Source: an uncultured Psychrobacter sp.
GTDB taxonomy: Bacteria; Pseudomonadota; Gammaproteobacteria; Pseudomonadales; Moraxellaceae
Direction of reading: 5' to 3'
Assembly (NCBI RefSeq): GCF_947495825.1
Contig: NZ_CANMAH010000013.1
Span: 1-64,000, forward strand
DNA: 64,000 nt
Positions 62,552 to 64,000 of this stretch are shown here, in pieces. Under the pieces are notes generated by a model, which saw only the letters and a list, made by a program, of their open reading frames with translations, made no database searches and was not told the origin of the DNA. The position numbers and the translations under genes are program-made. Positions within the stretch are counted from its first letter, which is position 1. Each line of letters starts with the position of its first letter.

Positions 62552-63397
62552 TTATTCGGGTAAGTTAAGCCAAAGGGGAGTAAGCGGTGAGACTGGTAAC
62601 AGCTGTTGGTAACGCTCAGGATAGTAGGCATTGATAAAGTACAGTCCGTCACCGGAGGCAGTGGGCGGGGCAATGGTACGGTCTTTTTTTGCCAAAATAG
62701 TTAAAAAGTCTGAAGGTTGTAGCTCATGTCTTCCAACAGCATGTATTGTACCCATCAAGTTACGTACCATATGATGCAAAAAGCCGTCAGCCTGTATGTC
62801 AAAAACGATAAACGCGCCATGTGTAAAAAGCTTTGCGTGGCTGACAGTACGTATAGGCTGGTTAGATTGACAAGCTGCAGCACGGTAACTGCTAAAATCA
62901 TGAGTACCAGCAATATCAGCTGCCACAAGTTGCATCGCGGCCACATCTAAAGGTTCATGAATATGAGTTACTTGACGATTGAGTATGGCAGGACGCGCAG
63001 CCTGATTGAGCGTAATGTAACGATAACGACGTGCTATAGCACCAAAACGAGCATGAAAATCTGCTGGCATAGGTTGCACCCAGCGTAGCGCAATATCATC
63101 AGGCAGTAGACTATTAATACCGCGTAACCAATTATGGGTTGGACGGTAAGCACAAGTGACAAAATGCGCAATCATGTTGCCGGCGTGGACTCCGGCATCA
63201 GTGCGACCTGCTGCGATTACCTCAACAGCTTCGTTAGCGACAGTACTGATGGCTTTTTCTAATACTTCTTGTACTCCTATTACCTCTTTTTGACGTTGCC
63301 AGCCTCGATAATTGGTGCCCAAAAACTCGATAGCAATCGCCAAATTATAAGTAGGGGTGTCCTGTTTCTCAGCTTCCATTAATCTTTCAACTTCCAT
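62552..63397 (-). CDS. truA: tRNA pseudouridine synthase A
   Basis: A pseudouridine synthase that modifies positions 38-40 of tRNA anticodon stems. The catalytic aspartate is in AAGRTDAGVHAGNMIAHF, and AIEFLGTNYRGWQRQ, RRYRYITLNQAARPAIL and DGFLHHMVRNLMGT are further conserved blocks. The first ATG gives 281 residues; ATG 63379, six codons later, has GAAAG upstream and is an equal alternative. Usually fimV precedes truA in related bacteria; here an asparaginase gene does. Confidence 0.95.
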   Translation of the reverse strand: MEVERLMEAEKQDTPTYNLAIAIEFLGTNYRGWQRQKEVIGVQEVLEKAISTVANEAVEVIAAGRTDAGVHAGNMIAHFVTCAYRPTHNWLRGINSLLPDDIALRWVQPMPADFHARFGAIARRYRYITLNQAARPAILNRQVTHIHEPLDVAAMQLVAADIAGTHDFSSYRAAACQSNQPIRTVSHAKLFTHGAFIVFDIQADGFLHHMVRNLMGTIHAVGRHELQPSDFLTILAKKDRTIAPPTASGDGLYFINAYYPERYQQLLPVSPLTPLWLNLPE

Positions 63398-63448
63398 AAT
63401 AGTCGTAGCGTTTAAAGTGAGCGCTTGTTTGTTGCTTGATGCTCACAG

Positions 63449-64000
63449 TTAGCGATTTTTGTTCAAACCTGTACCTGTCTGGTTGACAGTATATGTCCAG
63501 CGTTGTCGTCTGCGCGCAGGTGTATCATAACGTAGCAATAACCATAATAGCCGCGCGTAGATAGCAGGAATAGTTAAGCGTCCACCAGCGATAACATGAT
63601 AATCATATTGCCAGCTACCAGCTGCATAACTGTCACTGACTCCGCCAAATGGACATTGGCTAGCACATACCACCATATGACCATGTTCATATGCACGTTT
63701 TAATGCACTCGCTAAACTCTCAGAGTAGGGAACATTGCCAGCACCAAAACCTAATAAAATAATACCGCATGGCGGCTCAGTCAACAGTGCCTCTAGTTGA
63801 CTGCCCAAGATGTCAGGCGCATTGGGTAGACAGTATAGCGCATGTATGCTTGCTCGGTTGGCACGCGCTTGGATGTCATCAGTAGCCGTCATTTGGTCAT
63901 CAAGCCAATGCTGACGTCGCGTGTCTGGCAGCTGTTTTACATAACTGTTGTTTGGGTAGCCAGCACGAATATGTCCAGTAAAAGCCATAAAGTCATGACT
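63449..64000 (-). CDS. L-asparaginase family protein, 3' part (cut by window edge)
   Basis: The C-terminal domain of an L-asparaginase, which hydrolyses asparagine to aspartate and ammonia. GIILLGFGAGNVPYSESLASAL and the GGVSDSYAAGSWQYDYHVIAGG region are typical of the second domain of type I/II asparaginases. The reading frame continues unbroken past the window edge (residues SHDF precede the first internal ATG at 63988), so the catalytic N-terminal threonines lie outside. The tail ends in a basic, tyrosine-containing stretch. truA lies 51 nt downstream, so they probably share a transcript. Confidence 0.85.
   Translation of the reverse strand, partial: SHDFMAFTGHIRAGYPNNSYVKQLPDTRRQHWLDDQMTATDDIQARANRASIHALYCLPNAPDILGSQLEALLTEPPCGIILLGFGAGNVPYSESLASALKRAYEHGHMVVCASQCPFGGVSDSYAAGSWQYDYHVIAGGRLTIPAIYARLLWLLLRYDTPARRRQRWTYTVNQTGTGLNKNR

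Overview
The window reads as chromosomal DNA of a Moraxellaceae gammaproteobacterium, most likely Psychrobacter. This is inferred from the AT-leaning composition, the style of the encoded proteins (MetZ, YcgL, the FadL-like pair, an adhesin with an extended signal peptide) and gene neighbourhoods seen in Psychrobacter and Acinetobacter. No database search was possible. Most of the window is core metabolism. There is no prophage, IS element, CRISPR array, tRNA or rRNA that I can support.

Layout. 0.3-6.3 kb: a phospholipase D-type lipoprotein, then metZ, ybaB-recR and rnd on the plus strand. 6.3-13.5 kb: a minus-strand glycine cleavage operon, gcvT-gcvH-nitroreductase-gcvP, under a tandem glycine riboswitch (about 13178-13505), with a small alpha/beta hydrolase beyond the gcvP terminator. 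13.8-17.4 kb: ycgL, an unknown membrane protein, and a MoxR ATPase/VWA protein pair. 17.4-21.8 kb: a 1.2-kb AT-rich non-coding stretch with hairpins and short repeats, then a 909-residue trimeric autotransporter adhesin and a BamE-fold lipoprotein resembling the first half of TpgA. 21.9-25.5 kb: fdhD and a YdeP/FdhF-type molybdopterin oxidoreductase, followed by a palindromic MITE-like repeat. 25.9-30.1 kb: an ABC importer of the TrpXYZ type with two tandem paralogous binding lipoproteins.

30.5-42.1 kb: metG; a D-3-hydroxybutyrate/acetoacetate module (GntP-type permease, atoE, scoA, scoB, bdhA); mgtE; then apbC and dcd. 42.2-46.1 kb: petA-petB-petC (cytochrome bc1) and sspA-sspB. 46.6-54.4 kb: uup, slyX, two tandem FadL-like porins, putP. 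55-60.5 kb: a LysR regulator divergent from leuC-leuD-lipoprotein-leuB. 60.9-64 kb: an L,D-transpeptidase, infA, truA and the 3' part of an L-asparaginase gene cut by the window edge.

How parts work together. Glycine sensed by the riboswitch should switch on the gcv enzymes. The hydroxybutyrate module imports and oxidises C4 ketone bodies to acetoacetyl-CoA, but the thiolase that would finish the job is not in the window. The Rieske/cyt b/cyt c1 set is one respiratory complex. FdhD should sulfurate the molybdenum cofactor of the adjacent oxidoreductase. The adhesin and its lipoprotein are probably one surface-display unit.

The least explained signals are: the long linker in the glycine riboswitch; the orphan terminator, hairpin, TA tract and 22-bp repeats before the adhesin; the truncated TpgA-like partner; the structured spacer inside the TrpXYZ-type operon; the 146-bp palindromic element; the hairpins in front of putP; and the lipoprotein embedded in the leu operon.
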